Part shown: positions 6,868 to 14,536 of the stretch, one piece after another
How positions within the stretch are numbered: the stretch's first letter is position 1
Layout of the letters: each line of letters starts with the position of its first letter
Assembly (NCBI GenBank): GCA_001275005.1
Contig: JWZX01002817.1
Coordinates: forward strand, 1 to 22,366
Source: Chrysochromulina tobinii
Lineage: Eukaryota > Haptophyta > Prymnesiales > Chrysochromulinaceae
Direction of reading: 5' to 3'
Length of the DNA: 22,366 nucleotides
Notes under the pieces: model-generated
What the model saw: only the letters and a program-made list of their open reading frames with translations
What the model was told of the DNA's origin: nothing
Databases searched by the model: none
Position numbers and translations under genes: made by a program

Positions 6868-9800
6868 ATGCTGGGCACGCCCGTGGAAGCGTCGCACGAG
6901 CCCCACGACGCGACGTTTTCGGCCGCGGCGCTCGGGCACGCCATGGCACGCACTGCTCGGGTGCTGCTTTCCACTGCCTCGGGAACCACCACCGAGGCCG
7001 GTCAGCCTTCCTCAGATGTGAACATGGCATCTTCCTCGGGCGCCTTTGCCGCAGACCCCCTTTTCAACTCAGCGGCAGCCGCGCGCGCTGCTGCCAGCGC
7101 CGCCGAGGCGGTGGCCGCGATGCATGAGGCGGCGCGGCGGTGTGCTGAGCTGAAAGGCGCATCCGTCGACGCAGCAGCCGAAGCGGCGGTGTGCGAGTCG
7201 CGCGTGCAGGCTGCGGCCGAGCGCAAGGCTCTGCTCGAGGCCCAACTCGGCGAGGTCGAGAATGAGGCGTCGGCGCTCGAGGTGGAGCACGAGGCCTGCC
7301 AGAAGATGCTCGAGCAACGTCAAGCGGCTCAGCAGGCGGACGAGCGTGCACTGGCTGAGGCGATGGCGCAGATCGACGCGGAGCGCACCGAGGCGCGGCG
7401 TGCGCTCTCCGAGGCCATCCGCCGACTCACGAGTGCGCGCGGCGAGGCGCAGCGCCTCGAGGCCGAGCTTGCGGCCAACACACGGCGTGCACACCTGCTA
7501 AGTGGAGGCGGGGAGGTGCAGCGAGATGAGAGTGCCTCTCGAGTGCCTGTTGAGTGCATGCTGATTGCGTGTTCAGTGCATGTTGATTGCCTGTTCAGTG
7601 CATGCTGATTGCCTCTTGAGTGCATGTTGATTGCCTCTCGAGTGCATGCTGATTGCCTGTTGAGTGCCTGCTGAGTGCCTCTCGAGTGCCTGTTGAGTGC
7701 CTGTTGATGGCGACTGAGTGCGACGGATTGCGTCCCTCATCAGACGCAGCAGGATGAGACGGTGGCGCATCTACTCAGCGAGCGGAGCCGCCTGGCCCTC
7801 GGCCACGCCAAGGATCGTGTGGCGCAGGCGCAAGCGGCGCTTCAGGTTCGTTTGAGTGCCACTGGAGGACCTGCCTTGCGTGCAAGTGCTCATCACAGCG
7901 CGTTCGACTCCCCTTGCGGGGCTTCAGGCGCTGCAGGCCGATGAGGTGGCGCGCGAGGCCGAGCGGCGTCGCCGATCGCATGCGAAGCAACGGAGCCACG
8001 GGCGGAATGCCGAGCTCGCTGCGGCAGGTACGTTGATGGCCACTGATGACCTGCCTGGCATGCAAGTGCTCACCACAGCGCGTCCACGGGCGGAATGCCA
8101 ATCTCGCTGCGGCAGATGTGGAGGCGGCACAGGCGAGGGTGGACGCGCTCCACTACCGACTCGATGGAAAGAGCGCCCAAGCCGCGGTGACGACTTGCCA
8201 CTGAGTGCGACTGATGGCCTCCCTCATCAGGCTCGATGGAAAGAGAGCGTCGATGCCGCTGTGATCCACGAGCCCCTGGGCGAGGCGTCGTTTGAGTGCC
8301 GTTTGAGTGCCGTTTGAGTGCCACTGATGGCCACTGATGGCCACTGATGGCCACTGATGGCCACTGATGGCCACTGATGGCCACCGATGGCCACCGATGG
8401 CCCCTGATGGCCACTGATGGCCACTGATGGCCTCCCTCATCAGGTGATCCACCAGCACCTCGGCGAGGCGCATGCGATGCGTGAGGTCGCGGAGAAGGCG
8501 TGGGCAGCGGCCGAGAAGCGCTCGGCACAGCTCTCGGCGGAGGCGATGCAGGCGGAGAAGGCGTGGGCAGGTAGCCGGGAGCGCGCCAGCAGATGCATGC
8601 ACGCGGCGCATGCGGCGAGCCGCGCCGCCCTCGTCGCCATGGAGCATGCATATGCTCACGACGGCGCGTCTCTCGTCGCCACGGAGCATGCGGCCGAGCT
8701 CGACGAGCCCGAGTGGCTCTTGCATGCATGTGCTCACGACGGCGCCTCCCTGGACGAGCCCGAGTGGCTCTCGAGGGCCGCTCAGGAAGTGAGCGCCGTG
8801 GTGAGCGCCGCTCCGGAAGTGAGCCATCGATCGGCCGATGTGGAGTTTCGTCACAAGGCGGGGTGCGATGCCCATGGCGAGTTTCGTCACACGGTGGGGA
8901 GAGAGGCCCATCACGAGTTTCGTCACAAGGCCCATCACGCGGGGCCGCCGCTGCCGCCGCCGCGGCCGCCACATCCCGAGACATCCCCAGAGGCATCCCC
9001 CGAGGGATCCCCCGAGACGCCAGCAGCTACGGCAGCCGAGTTTCGTCACACGGAGGCGGAGGAAGGCCACGCGGGCGCCGAGTCGAGCGCCCACCTCGGC
9101 GCCCACGAGCTCGGCTTGCATGCACGCCTCTCGTGCGCCTATGCCGAGGCGGAGAGGTAGCGCCTCGCCGCGGAGGAACTCGATTGCATGCTGATTGCAT
9201 GCTGATTGCATGTTGATTGCATGCTGATTGCATTTTGATTGCAGGTTGATTGCCGCTGATTGCGTCCCTCATCACAGGTGGCGCCACACCGCGGAGGAGC
9301 TCGAGCTGCTCAGGGAGGTGGTGCTCGTCGACGTGCACAAGTCGGAACAGCAGGCTGTGGGGAATTCGAGCCTGCGTGCTCGAATGGGCCAGCTGAGCGA
9401 TGACGTGGCAGCGCTGCCCGCCGTGCTCCGGGCGACTGCGGGTGTGGCCCTCGTCGGGGTGGGATTCGTCACCATGGGACCCGCCGCGGGTACGGCGCTC
9501 GGTACGGCGCTCATAGGGGCGGTGGGCGCGGCGGGGGCAGCCACGTACGCGCAGCTCATGGCGAGCAGCGGCGATGCGCCCGGCACGGCGCCTGACATCG
9601 GACCGGCAGCAGCGGAGGCGGAGTCAGTTGCAACGGCAGGAGCCGTTACACAGCCGTTACACAGACCGGCAGGAGCCGTTACACAGCCGTTACACAGACC
9701 GGCAGCAGCGGATGCGGAGTCGTTGCAACGGCAGGAGCCGTTACACAGCCGTGACACAGCCGTGACACCAGAGCCATTGGCACTCGAGGAGGCCATAGCC

Positions 9801-9965
9801 ATGGTCGAGGACGTACCTGAATCGGATGCGTCTGACGCGGGGGGCGAGGGCGCGCCGCGGCCAGTGCGTGTGCCAGTGCCAGTGCGTGTGAAGCTGCGGC
9901 TGGATGGTTGCCTTGGAGATCTCACCCGTGGAGATCGCGTGAGGGTGCATGTGGGCTTCATCTGA
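6868..9965 (+). CDS. Ala/Glu-rich coiled-coil protein with glycine-rich hydrophobic segment, seven exons
   Basis: Proposed exons: 6868-7515, 7744-7845, 7928-8027, 8116-8186, 8231-8260, 8444-9156 and 9278-9965; phases fit and give 783 residues. Residues about 70-330 form a long coiled coil (CESRVQAAAERKALLEAQLG, QRLEAELAANTRRAHLL). Junctions read smoothly, for example AYAEAER joined to WRHTAEELELL. Exon 6 holds local repeats of DEPEWL, AHDGAS and EFRH. Exon 7 has a Gly/Ala-rich hydrophobic stretch (VALVGVGFVTMGPAAGTALG onward) that may be a membrane hairpin, then AVTQPLHRP repeats and an acidic to basic tail. No known family is recognised; a structural role is inferred. All six introns are unusual (see the intron entries). 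Exon 5 has only 30 bases; skipping it, 8186 joined to 8444, also keeps frame. The start at 6868 is chosen as the first ATG before the repetitive Ala/Glu region. Confidence 0.7.
7516..7743 (+). mobile_element. Introner-like intron A (coiled-coil gene)
   Basis: GT-AG intron of 228 bp, phase 0. It opens with GTGCAGCGAGATGAG, an imperfect copy of the downstream exon start ACGCAGCAGGATGAG. The body is a tandem array of 10-11 bp units such as TTGAGTGCCTG and TGATTGCATGT, partly ordered in 20-bp higher units. It ends GCGTCCCTCATCAG, the acceptor end shared by the family. Confidence 0.8.
7846..7927 (+). mobile_element. Introner-like intron B (coiled-coil gene)
   Basis: GT-AG intron of 82 bp, phase 0. 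It starts GTTCGTTTGAGTGCCACTG and holds a segment shared with intron C (GACCTGCCT, then GTGCAAGTGCTCATCACAG, then CGCGT). The last bases, TGCGGGGCTTCAG, resemble the end of the upstream exon, AGCGGCGCTTCAG, so here the acceptor appears to come from the duplicated host sequence. An earlier CTCATCACAG at about 7898 is an alternative acceptor. Confidence 0.65.
8028..8115 (+). mobile_element. Introner-like intron C (coiled-coil gene)
   Basis: GT-AG intron of 88 bp, phase 1, with a strong GTACGT donor. The last 31 bases of the upstream exon (7997-8027, CACGGGCGGAATGCC onward) are repeated as the last 31 bases of the intron (8085-8115), with 29 of 31 identical. Between them lies TGATGGCCACTGATGACC and the segment shared with intron B. 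Splicing removes element plus second copy and gives the smooth junction AELAADVEAAQARVDAL. Confidence 0.75.
8187..8230 (+). mobile_element. Introner-like intron D, very short
   Basis: Candidate 44-bp GT-AG intron, phase 0, ending GCCTCCCTCATCAG after one ACTGAGTGCG and one ACTGATGGCC unit. The bases before the donor (CTCGATGGAAAGAG at 8160-8173) recur directly after the acceptor (8232-8245). The exact borders and the 30-bp exon that follows are less sure; intron D, exon 5 and intron E may instead be removed as one 257-bp intron. Confidence 0.5.
8261..8443 (+). mobile_element. Introner-like intron E with decamer array
   Basis: GT-AG intron of 183 bp, phase 0. The first 27 bases (8261-8287, GTGATCCACGAGCCC onward) copy the first 27 bases of the next exon (8444-8470, GTGATCCACCAGCACC onward), 24 of 27 identical. 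Next come three 11-bp GTTTGAGTGCC units, eleven tandem CCACTGATGG decamers (8321-8430, three with a C for a T or an A), and the family end CCTCCCTCATCAG. Confidence 0.85.
8630..8691 (+). repeat. In-frame insertion flanked by a 20-bp duplication (exon 6, first)
   Basis: CTCGTCGCCATGGAGCATGC (8630-8649) recurs at 8672-8691 with one change. The 22 bases between them include TATGCTCACGACGGCGCGTC, similar to the GTGCTCACCACAGCGCGTC core of introns B and C. Period 42 bp keeps the frame and adds AYAHDGASLVATEH. No GT-AG pair would remove it cleanly. Confidence 0.6.
8702..8770 (+). repeat. In-frame insertion flanked by an 18-bp duplication (exon 6, second)
   Basis: GACGAGCCCGAGTGGCTC occurs at 8702-8719 and again, identical, at 8753-8770. 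The 33 bases between include GCATGTGCTCACGACGGCGC, the same core as in the insertion at 8650-8671. The 51-bp period keeps frame, giving DEPEWL twice with LHACAHDGASL between. Confidence 0.65.
8843..9053 (+). repeat. GAGTTTCGTCACA minisatellite (four copies)
   Basis: GAGTTTCGTCACA starts at 8843, 8879, 8915 and 9038. The first three are exactly 36 bp apart and encode 12-residue units starting EFRHK/EFRHT. The fourth is separated by a Pro/Ser/Glu-rich insert with repeated GAGGCATCCCCC-like units. Coding if exon 6 is continuous. Confidence 0.7.
9157..9277 (+). mobile_element. Introner-like intron F (coiled-coil gene)
   Basis: GT-AG intron of 121 bp, phase 2. Its first 27 bases (GTAGCGCCTCGCCGCGG onward) match the first 27 of the next exon (9278-9304, GTGGCGCCACACCGCGG onward) at 23 positions. 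The body is 11-bp TGATTGCATGC units, ending GCGTCCCTCATCACAG. Without splicing the frame hits TAG at 9158-9160, which supports the intron. Confidence 0.85.
9636..9768 (+). repeat. 33-bp coding minisatellite
   Basis: GCAGGAGCCGTTACACAG begins two adjacent 33-bp units (9636-9668, 9669-9701) and a third, altered copy at 9730. A larger unit starting GACCGGCAGCAGCGG at 9601 recurs at 9698. In frame it encodes AVTQPLHRP repeats near the C terminus of the coiled-coil protein. Confidence 0.8.
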
Positions 9966-10335
9966 TACGAGCCACAATGAGTTGACGGCTTGATCGTGAC
10001 CTCCGCGTTCGTCAATGCACAGGACACCCCCGGCTTGACCCGGCATACCTGTGTTCCTGTCACGTCCAGCTTCACGCCCGTACGCGTCGACCCCCTCCCC
10101 CGCCTGCGAGCTGCGTGGGGTACCCCCTGTGTAAATTATTGACCCTGTAAATTATTGAGCTCCCTTCGCATGAGTGTACGCATTCATCGGAAAACACATG
10201 ATGAGATTGCTCCAGGCTGTACAGCGTGTGGACTGAGTTAATCTACGAACGGCACTACGCCGCACACCACGAGACACACCATCTCTGAGATATGAGCGTC
10301 CTCGTTTAGTCCTCACACAGGCTCGCAGGCCCCTC
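9966..10335. other. Convergent 3'-3' spacer
   Basis: No gene is seen. An AT-rich 13-mer, TGTAAATTATTGA, occurs at 10130-10142 and 10146-10158, the only AT-rich patch here. TGTAA is the polyadenylation signal in green algae; whether it acts so in this organism is unknown, so a 3'-end role for the two convergent genes is a guess. Confidence 0.35.
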
Positions 10336-10929
10336 TCATGAGGCCTCTAGCGGGGGCAACTTTGAAAAGTCGACGCCGTTCATGGCGACGAAATCCTCAC
10401 GCGAGATCTTGCCGGTGGCTGCGGCTCCGCCCTTGGTCGCCTCTCGGATCATCTCCTCAGCGACGAGCGGCTCAATCGGCCTGCCGAGGCCCGCCATGGC
10501 CGCCTGCAACGAGGAGGTCGTGATCTCGGCGGCGGGGTCTGCACTGCCAGCAAAGGTGGGAAATGTCGCGGCGATTTCGGCCTCGAGGGCCAATCGGTCA
10601 ACCATCGGCCGGCTGATCATGTTGACAAACTGCGCAAGGCACAACAGCTCATCGACAAAGTTTTAGGATGTGCGCAGCAAAGCGCGCCAGAGTCGGTCGG
10701 TGCTCTCATGCTATCAGCGCACCTCCTCGAATGGAAGCTTGCGCAGATCGGGTTTCAACTCGGTCACCATGTCCAGCACCTCCGCCTCCGTGAGCACCGT
10801 GCCACAGCTCGCCATAATCGCACTCACCTCCTCCACCTCCAATAGTCCGTCTCCGTTGCCATCGAACAGATCGAAGAGCGCACGCAGCTCGGCGAGGATC
10901 TCGGGTGTCGCTTGCGATATGGCCGACAT
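10336..10929 (-). CDS. EF-hand calcium-binding protein, calmodulin-like, two exons
   Basis: Exon 1 is 10929-10723 and exon 2 is 10629-10336, giving 166 residues. The 93-bp intron (10722-10630) starts GTGCGC, ends GCGCAG and contains an in-frame TGA; splicing joins KLPFEE to FVNMISR, the usual end of an EF-hand followed by the linker. The first EF-hand loop is canonical (DGNGDGLLEVEE, residues 23-34, with Asp, Asn, Asp, Glu and Glu at the ligand positions). The second loop lacks acidic ligands (KPDLRKLPFEEF) and the C-terminal half keeps only the helices (ITTSSLQAAMAGLG, KISREDFVAMNG). It probably binds one Ca2+ and is a divergent calmodulin/centrin-type regulator; the target is unknown. This intron has none of the introner features, so it serves as an internal contrast. 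Confidence 0.85.
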
Positions 10930-11109
10930 GGCCCACCTGCTGGCCGGGCACCTTCACTGCAGGACGGCTTAGTTGACGGCTTCCTCACAAACTGCACTCT
11001 GCTCAGAAAAAGCGCTCGCAACGACGCTTTTTCGTCCCGAGAGGGTGCACGAGGTGGACCTCGCATGCTTCAAATTTCGATGTTCGTGATCGTGCATGTG
11101 TTCACATGA
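10930..11109. promoter_or_regulatory. Divergent promoter region, EF-hand gene / NHL gene
   Basis: Only 180 bp separate the two start codons, so both promoters must lie here or overlap the 5' ends. No TATA box is clear. On the plus strand a four-codon upstream reading frame (ATG at 11106, stop at 11118-11120) overlaps the proposed start at 11110 and could dampen its use; the ATG at 11122 and later in-frame ATGs are alternatives. Confidence 0.4.
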
Positions 11110-12648
11110 ATGCTGCCTGAAATGGAGAGGAGAGCCCCTTTGTCGACCGGAATGGCGATGGAGTCGCTGTTAATTCTGACTCCGACATTCACTTCCGCAC
11201 TCCTGGACTCTGACGACCTTCTGTATGGGATTGTCGGGCGCCTTGACTTTGCGTCCTGCCTTGCCGCGGCCGGCGCATGCTCACAACTTCGGCGCGCCGT
11301 CACCGACATACTGCGTGAGCATTGGGTACCGACAGAGATCGTGCATGTGGCGCCCGGTCCTTCTTACCTCACGTTCGTGGCCGCGAACTCGCACAACACA
11401 TTCTACGTTTCCGACAACCATGCCAAACGCGTGCTCCATGTGGGCTGGCAGACGTCGTCGGGTACTGGCAGCGTCAGAGCCTCCCAGACTACGTTGGCTC
11501 ATGCGGCGGATCGTGTGAAACCGAAGATCATGGCACAGCCGTCGGGGATCTTCGTCGCGCATCGCGGCGAGAGCAGCTCCGTCTTCGTGTGCGACGTGGA
11601 GTTGTGCTCCTGTACAGAATACGAGGGCATCGCAGTACACACAGACAACGGCAGGGAGCTGATGTGTGCATTTTATGGACTTCCCGGATCGCCTCCTTGG
11701 ACGCCGCCGGCAGCGAGTGTGTTGGTCCCACGTACCGAATGGCAGCCTGCCGCAGGCGCCCCGAAGCTCGTGTACCCAATGGGCTGCGCGTACTCGGCTG
11801 CCCATGGTGGCCGCTTGTTCATCACGGACGGCGACCTGCACTGCGTCCAAGTCTTCGAAATCGCCATCTCGCCGTCGCCTGCAGTACCCGCTCATGGCGC
11901 GTCCGCGCCGCCGCCGCCGCCGCCGCGGCCGGCGCATCTCTTCACATGTGGCACTGGTCCTGGCACAGCCGACGGGCAGATGCGCGACCCCTTTGGCGTG
12001 GCCGTTGCCAACGGTCGGGTCTACGTGAGCGATTCGGGCAACGGTCGCATTGCCATCTTTGACGAAGCGGACGGACGTTTCATGGGCACCTTGCGAGACG
12101 CGAGCCGCCACCGCAGCAGCAGCAGCAGGCCGGCCGCCGCTGACGCCCACGTCCCTCTGAAGCTCGTCGACCCGGCAGGCGTCGCACTCACATCGAATGG
12201 TCGAGGCAGAAACCAGCTGGTCGTGGCAGAGACACGTGGCCGTGTACGTGTCTTCACGCTCGACTTCACAGGGCTATCAGTCACGTGCGAGGCACATCAT
12301 TACGAGATTATGGGCGACCTTGCGGGGGTGTGCGTCAGCCCACCGCCGCCCGCGGTGGCGCTCCCCGTCACTCTGGCCACACCCCTTGCGCACCATACCT
12401 CTGCTTCATCCAGTGCGGACCTGCAGCGCAACGAAGCGGGCGCCCAAGACGGCGCCGAATGCGTGCTTGTCGTGAATGCGACCAAGGGCTCGGTGCACGT
12501 GCTCCAGCCGGCAACGTTGGCGACGGTGCGCAACTTCCTCAAGGCGCAGTCGGACACGCGCAGGCGAGGCGCCGCGGACCCGAGCTCCACACGCATTGGC
12601 GAGGGCGAGCACGTGTACATCGACGCGATGCTGAGCTTGCGAGAGTGA
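11110..12648 (+). CDS. F-box-like / NHL-repeat beta-propeller protein
   Basis: 512 residues, no intron. Residues about 32-70 (DDLLYGIVGRLDFASCLAAA, CSQLRRAVTDIL) resemble a degenerate F-box. From about residue 85 the protein shows six-bladed propeller strands of the NHL type: NTFYVSDNHAKRVLHV, GRLFITDGDLHCVQVFEI, then the best match, DPFGVAVANGRVYVSDSGNG followed by RIAIFDEADGRF, then DPAGVALTSNGRGRNQLVVA with RVRVFTLD. A Pro run and Ala/Ser-rich linkers separate blades. NHL propellers bind proteins or RNA, and F-box proteins recruit substrates to SCF ubiquitin ligases, so a substrate adaptor role is possible; the F-box call is weak. It shares a short divergent promoter with the EF-hand gene. 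Confidence 0.75.
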   Translation: MLPEMERRAPLSTGMAMESLLILTPTFTSALLDSDDLLYGIVGRLDFASCLAAAGACSQLRRAVTDILREHWVPTEIVHVAPGPSYLTFVAANSHNTFYVSDNHAKRVLHVGWQTSSGTGSVRASQTTLAHAADRVKPKIMAQPSGIFVAHRGESSSVFVCDVELCSCTEYEGIAVHTDNGRELMCAFYGLPGSPPWTPPAASVLVPRTEWQPAAGAPKLVYPMGCAYSAAHGGRLFITDGDLHCVQVFEIAISPSPAVPAHGASAPPPPPPRPAHLFTCGTGPGTADGQMRDPFGVAVANGRVYVSDSGNGRIAIFDEADGRFMGTLRDASRHRSSSSRPAAADAHVPLKLVDPAGVALTSNGRGRNQLVVAETRGRVRVFTLDFTGLSVTCEAHHYEIMGDLAGVCVSPPPPAVALPVTLATPLAHHTSASSSADLQRNEAGAQDGAECVLVVNATKGSVHVLQPATLATVRNFLKAQSDTRRRGAADPSSTRIGEGEHVYIDAMLSLRE

Positions 12649-12759
12649 GTCGAGCTCACACAAGGTAGACGAGTAGCGTTGTAGGGGATGGAAACATTCA
12701 GTTGCAACTCGAGGGATTTTTCATTCACACACTCGCGAGTGTGATTTTGGCGTCGCGTC

Positions 12760-14536
12760 ATGGGCGATGGCTTGGACCCGGCCTCGCCGGAGTATGAGGA
12801 GGCCTTCTGGCAAGAGCAGGAGGCGGCACCATACTGGACGGTGCCGATTGCGCACGGTGGCGAGATGCCATGGCTCAAATACCACGAACGCGGCTTGCTG
12901 GTGGCCATTCAACGTGCGCATCAGCTCGGCCGGACGGTGCTGCTCATTGATACGAGCGACGATGCTGTGGTCGACACGTTTTACACCTACAATGCCGCTC
13001 TGACCATCGAGGCCAAACGCATGGTCCTCGACGTGGCGCGCAAGTCAGCAACGCTCGACGAGACACTCGAGCAGTGCCGTGTGCAGCTCGTCAATGCGAT
13101 GCGTTTTGGCAAGACTCTGTACGTGCGGCTCGCCGACTCGGCGTGCGACTTTGCGAACACGTTCAATGCCGACGACAAATTTCCGCCCTCGGTTTTCGAC
13201 CGCAAGGCGGTCGCCTCGCTTGAGGACTACAAGGAGGGCAGCGCGAACAACTTGTTCCACGCGTCGCACCCACTGTCTGCGGTCCTGCGCGAGCACGACC
13301 TCAGCCAGGGGATTTTCCAGCCTCGCTTCTCCCACAAGGCCGCGGTGGACGGGATCTCCCTCGGCTTCGAGGTGGTCCTCTGCACGCGCTTCTCCACGGA
13401 CGAGTTTGAGAGCTTTCTGCACTCTTCACTCCCAATGTCCCTCCTCCAACCCATCAAGCTGCTCCCCTCGTCCATTCGCCTCAAATACCATGCGTGCGTG
13501 CTACCCCGATGGCGTCGTGATGTCGTCTCGATGCGCACTCTGATGGCCTCCGGTTGGCTCCCTCATCAGGTACGACCGCGTGTTTGAGCTGGAGCCGGGA
13601 GGGGCGCTGAGCTTTGAGGCGGTCGATGAGCACTTCAGCCTCTCGTTCGTCTTCAAGGGCGACTTCCGCGTGAGCCTCTTCCTCGAGCAAAAAGTGACAA
13701 ACCCCGCTGCCCCGAAGGTTGCTAAAGGGCCGTTAGGTCTTCGGGGCTCCGCTGTCCCCGCGCCGCCGGAGAGGGTCGGCACCGGCATTCAGAAGGATCG
13801 CACAGGCAAGTTCCACGGCTTGAGAGGCGGCATGTGCTATCAAGTCGCCGTCGAGGAGGACGAGGCCGCTGAGGCCGCTGCGCGTGCGAGCGGCGGAGCG
13901 GCCTCCTCGCCTGCTGCACGCCTCTCCGCGGCTGCACTTGCCTCGACGGCCTGCATGGCATCCAAGCTCACCACAGCGAAGAAGCTTTCCTCAGCTGGGC
14001 TGCCCGGACGCTCGGAGGATGGCAGCACTCGCACCTCCGCGCTGCTCGCCGCCGAGCTGCAGAGCTTGAGCACTACGGACGTCGAGGAGCGTTCGGAGCG
14101 ATACCGTGCGCTACGAGAGGCATCGGATTTGCAGGATGTCGTCTTTGGGGGAGGCGGTGGCATGGGCGGTGGATGCCGCCGCGGAGAAGGTGCGTGAGAC
14201 TTAATGGTTGGGCAAACTAAGCGTTGGTACGCGCCAAACGGCCCCGGCCGGTCCGTAACTTAAGGTTACTACATGGGTTACTAAGATAGTGAAACTCTGC
14301 TCTCTGGTTACTTCTTGTTACTTCCGTCCTCAGAGCCAGACCCAGCCGAGCTCGACAGTCGACGGCCCGCGGGCGAGGGCCGAGGCCGCACTCAACGGGC
14401 CTTCCACGATTGGAACAATACCGATCGAAATCCGGCGCGGCGCGCGCAAGCCAGCCAGGTCGAGAACACCCAAGGCGAGCTCTCAGCGGATCGGGACCGG
14501 AGAGAGACCCTCTACAATAACATCGGTATAGTTTAG
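12760..14536 (+). CDS. Protein with dynein-motor-like alpha/beta domain, three exons
   Basis: Proposed exons 12760-13493, 13570-14189 and 14334-14536, 518 residues. Intron 1 (76 bp, GTGCGT to CCCTCATCAG) is introner-like and joins IRLKYHA to YDRVFELEPGG. Intron 2 (144 bp) has a GTGCGTGAG donor and a long pyrimidine tract ending CCTCAG; without it the protein ends at 14197 after RRGEGA. Residues about 45-230 (RTVLLIDTSDDAVVD, QCRVQLVNAMRFGKTLYVRL, GFEVVLCTRFSTDEFESFL) recall the AAA-like module of dynein heavy chains and the C-terminal part of IQ/ankyrin proteins, but no Walker A motif is seen, so ATP binding is not supported. The middle is beta-rich, then Ala/Ser-rich, then Gly-rich; the last exon (TQRAFHDWNNTD, RRETLYNNIGIV) is hydrophilic. 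Function unknown. Confidence 0.6.
13494..13569 (+). mobile_element. Introner-like intron H
   Basis: GT-AG intron of 76 bp, phase 2, with one TGATGGCCTC unit and the family end GGCTCCCTCATCAG. The exon that follows starts GTACGACCGCGTG; a related ATACCATGCGTGCG lies at 13485-13498, overlapping the donor. That is consistent with a decayed flanking copy, but the match is weak. Confidence 0.7.
14190..14333 (+). other. Candidate ordinary intron (intron 2)
   Basis: GTGCGTGAG donor at 14190, polypyrimidine-rich 3' region (CTCTGCTCTCTGG, CTTCTTGTTACTTCCG) and CAG at 14331-14333. It has no decamer units and no family acceptor end. GTTACT occurs four times within it. The reading frame after it stays open for 67 codons. 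Confidence 0.5.

Noticed and set aside
8321-8430. A CRISPR-like or satellite array
   Set aside because: The units are contiguous 10-mers without spacers, inside an intron that ends in the family acceptor.
8070-9211. Two long minus-strand frames, one reading SGHQWPSVAI repeats, across the coiled-coil gene
   Set aside because: They read through the decamer array and the coding minisatellites in antisense. The plus-strand model gives coherent exon joins and explains the stop codons.
2398-10197. A shared 16-mer ATTCATCGGAAAAYAC at 2398 and 10182
   Set aside because: The match does not extend beyond the 16 bases, so two chance or ancient copies cannot be told apart.
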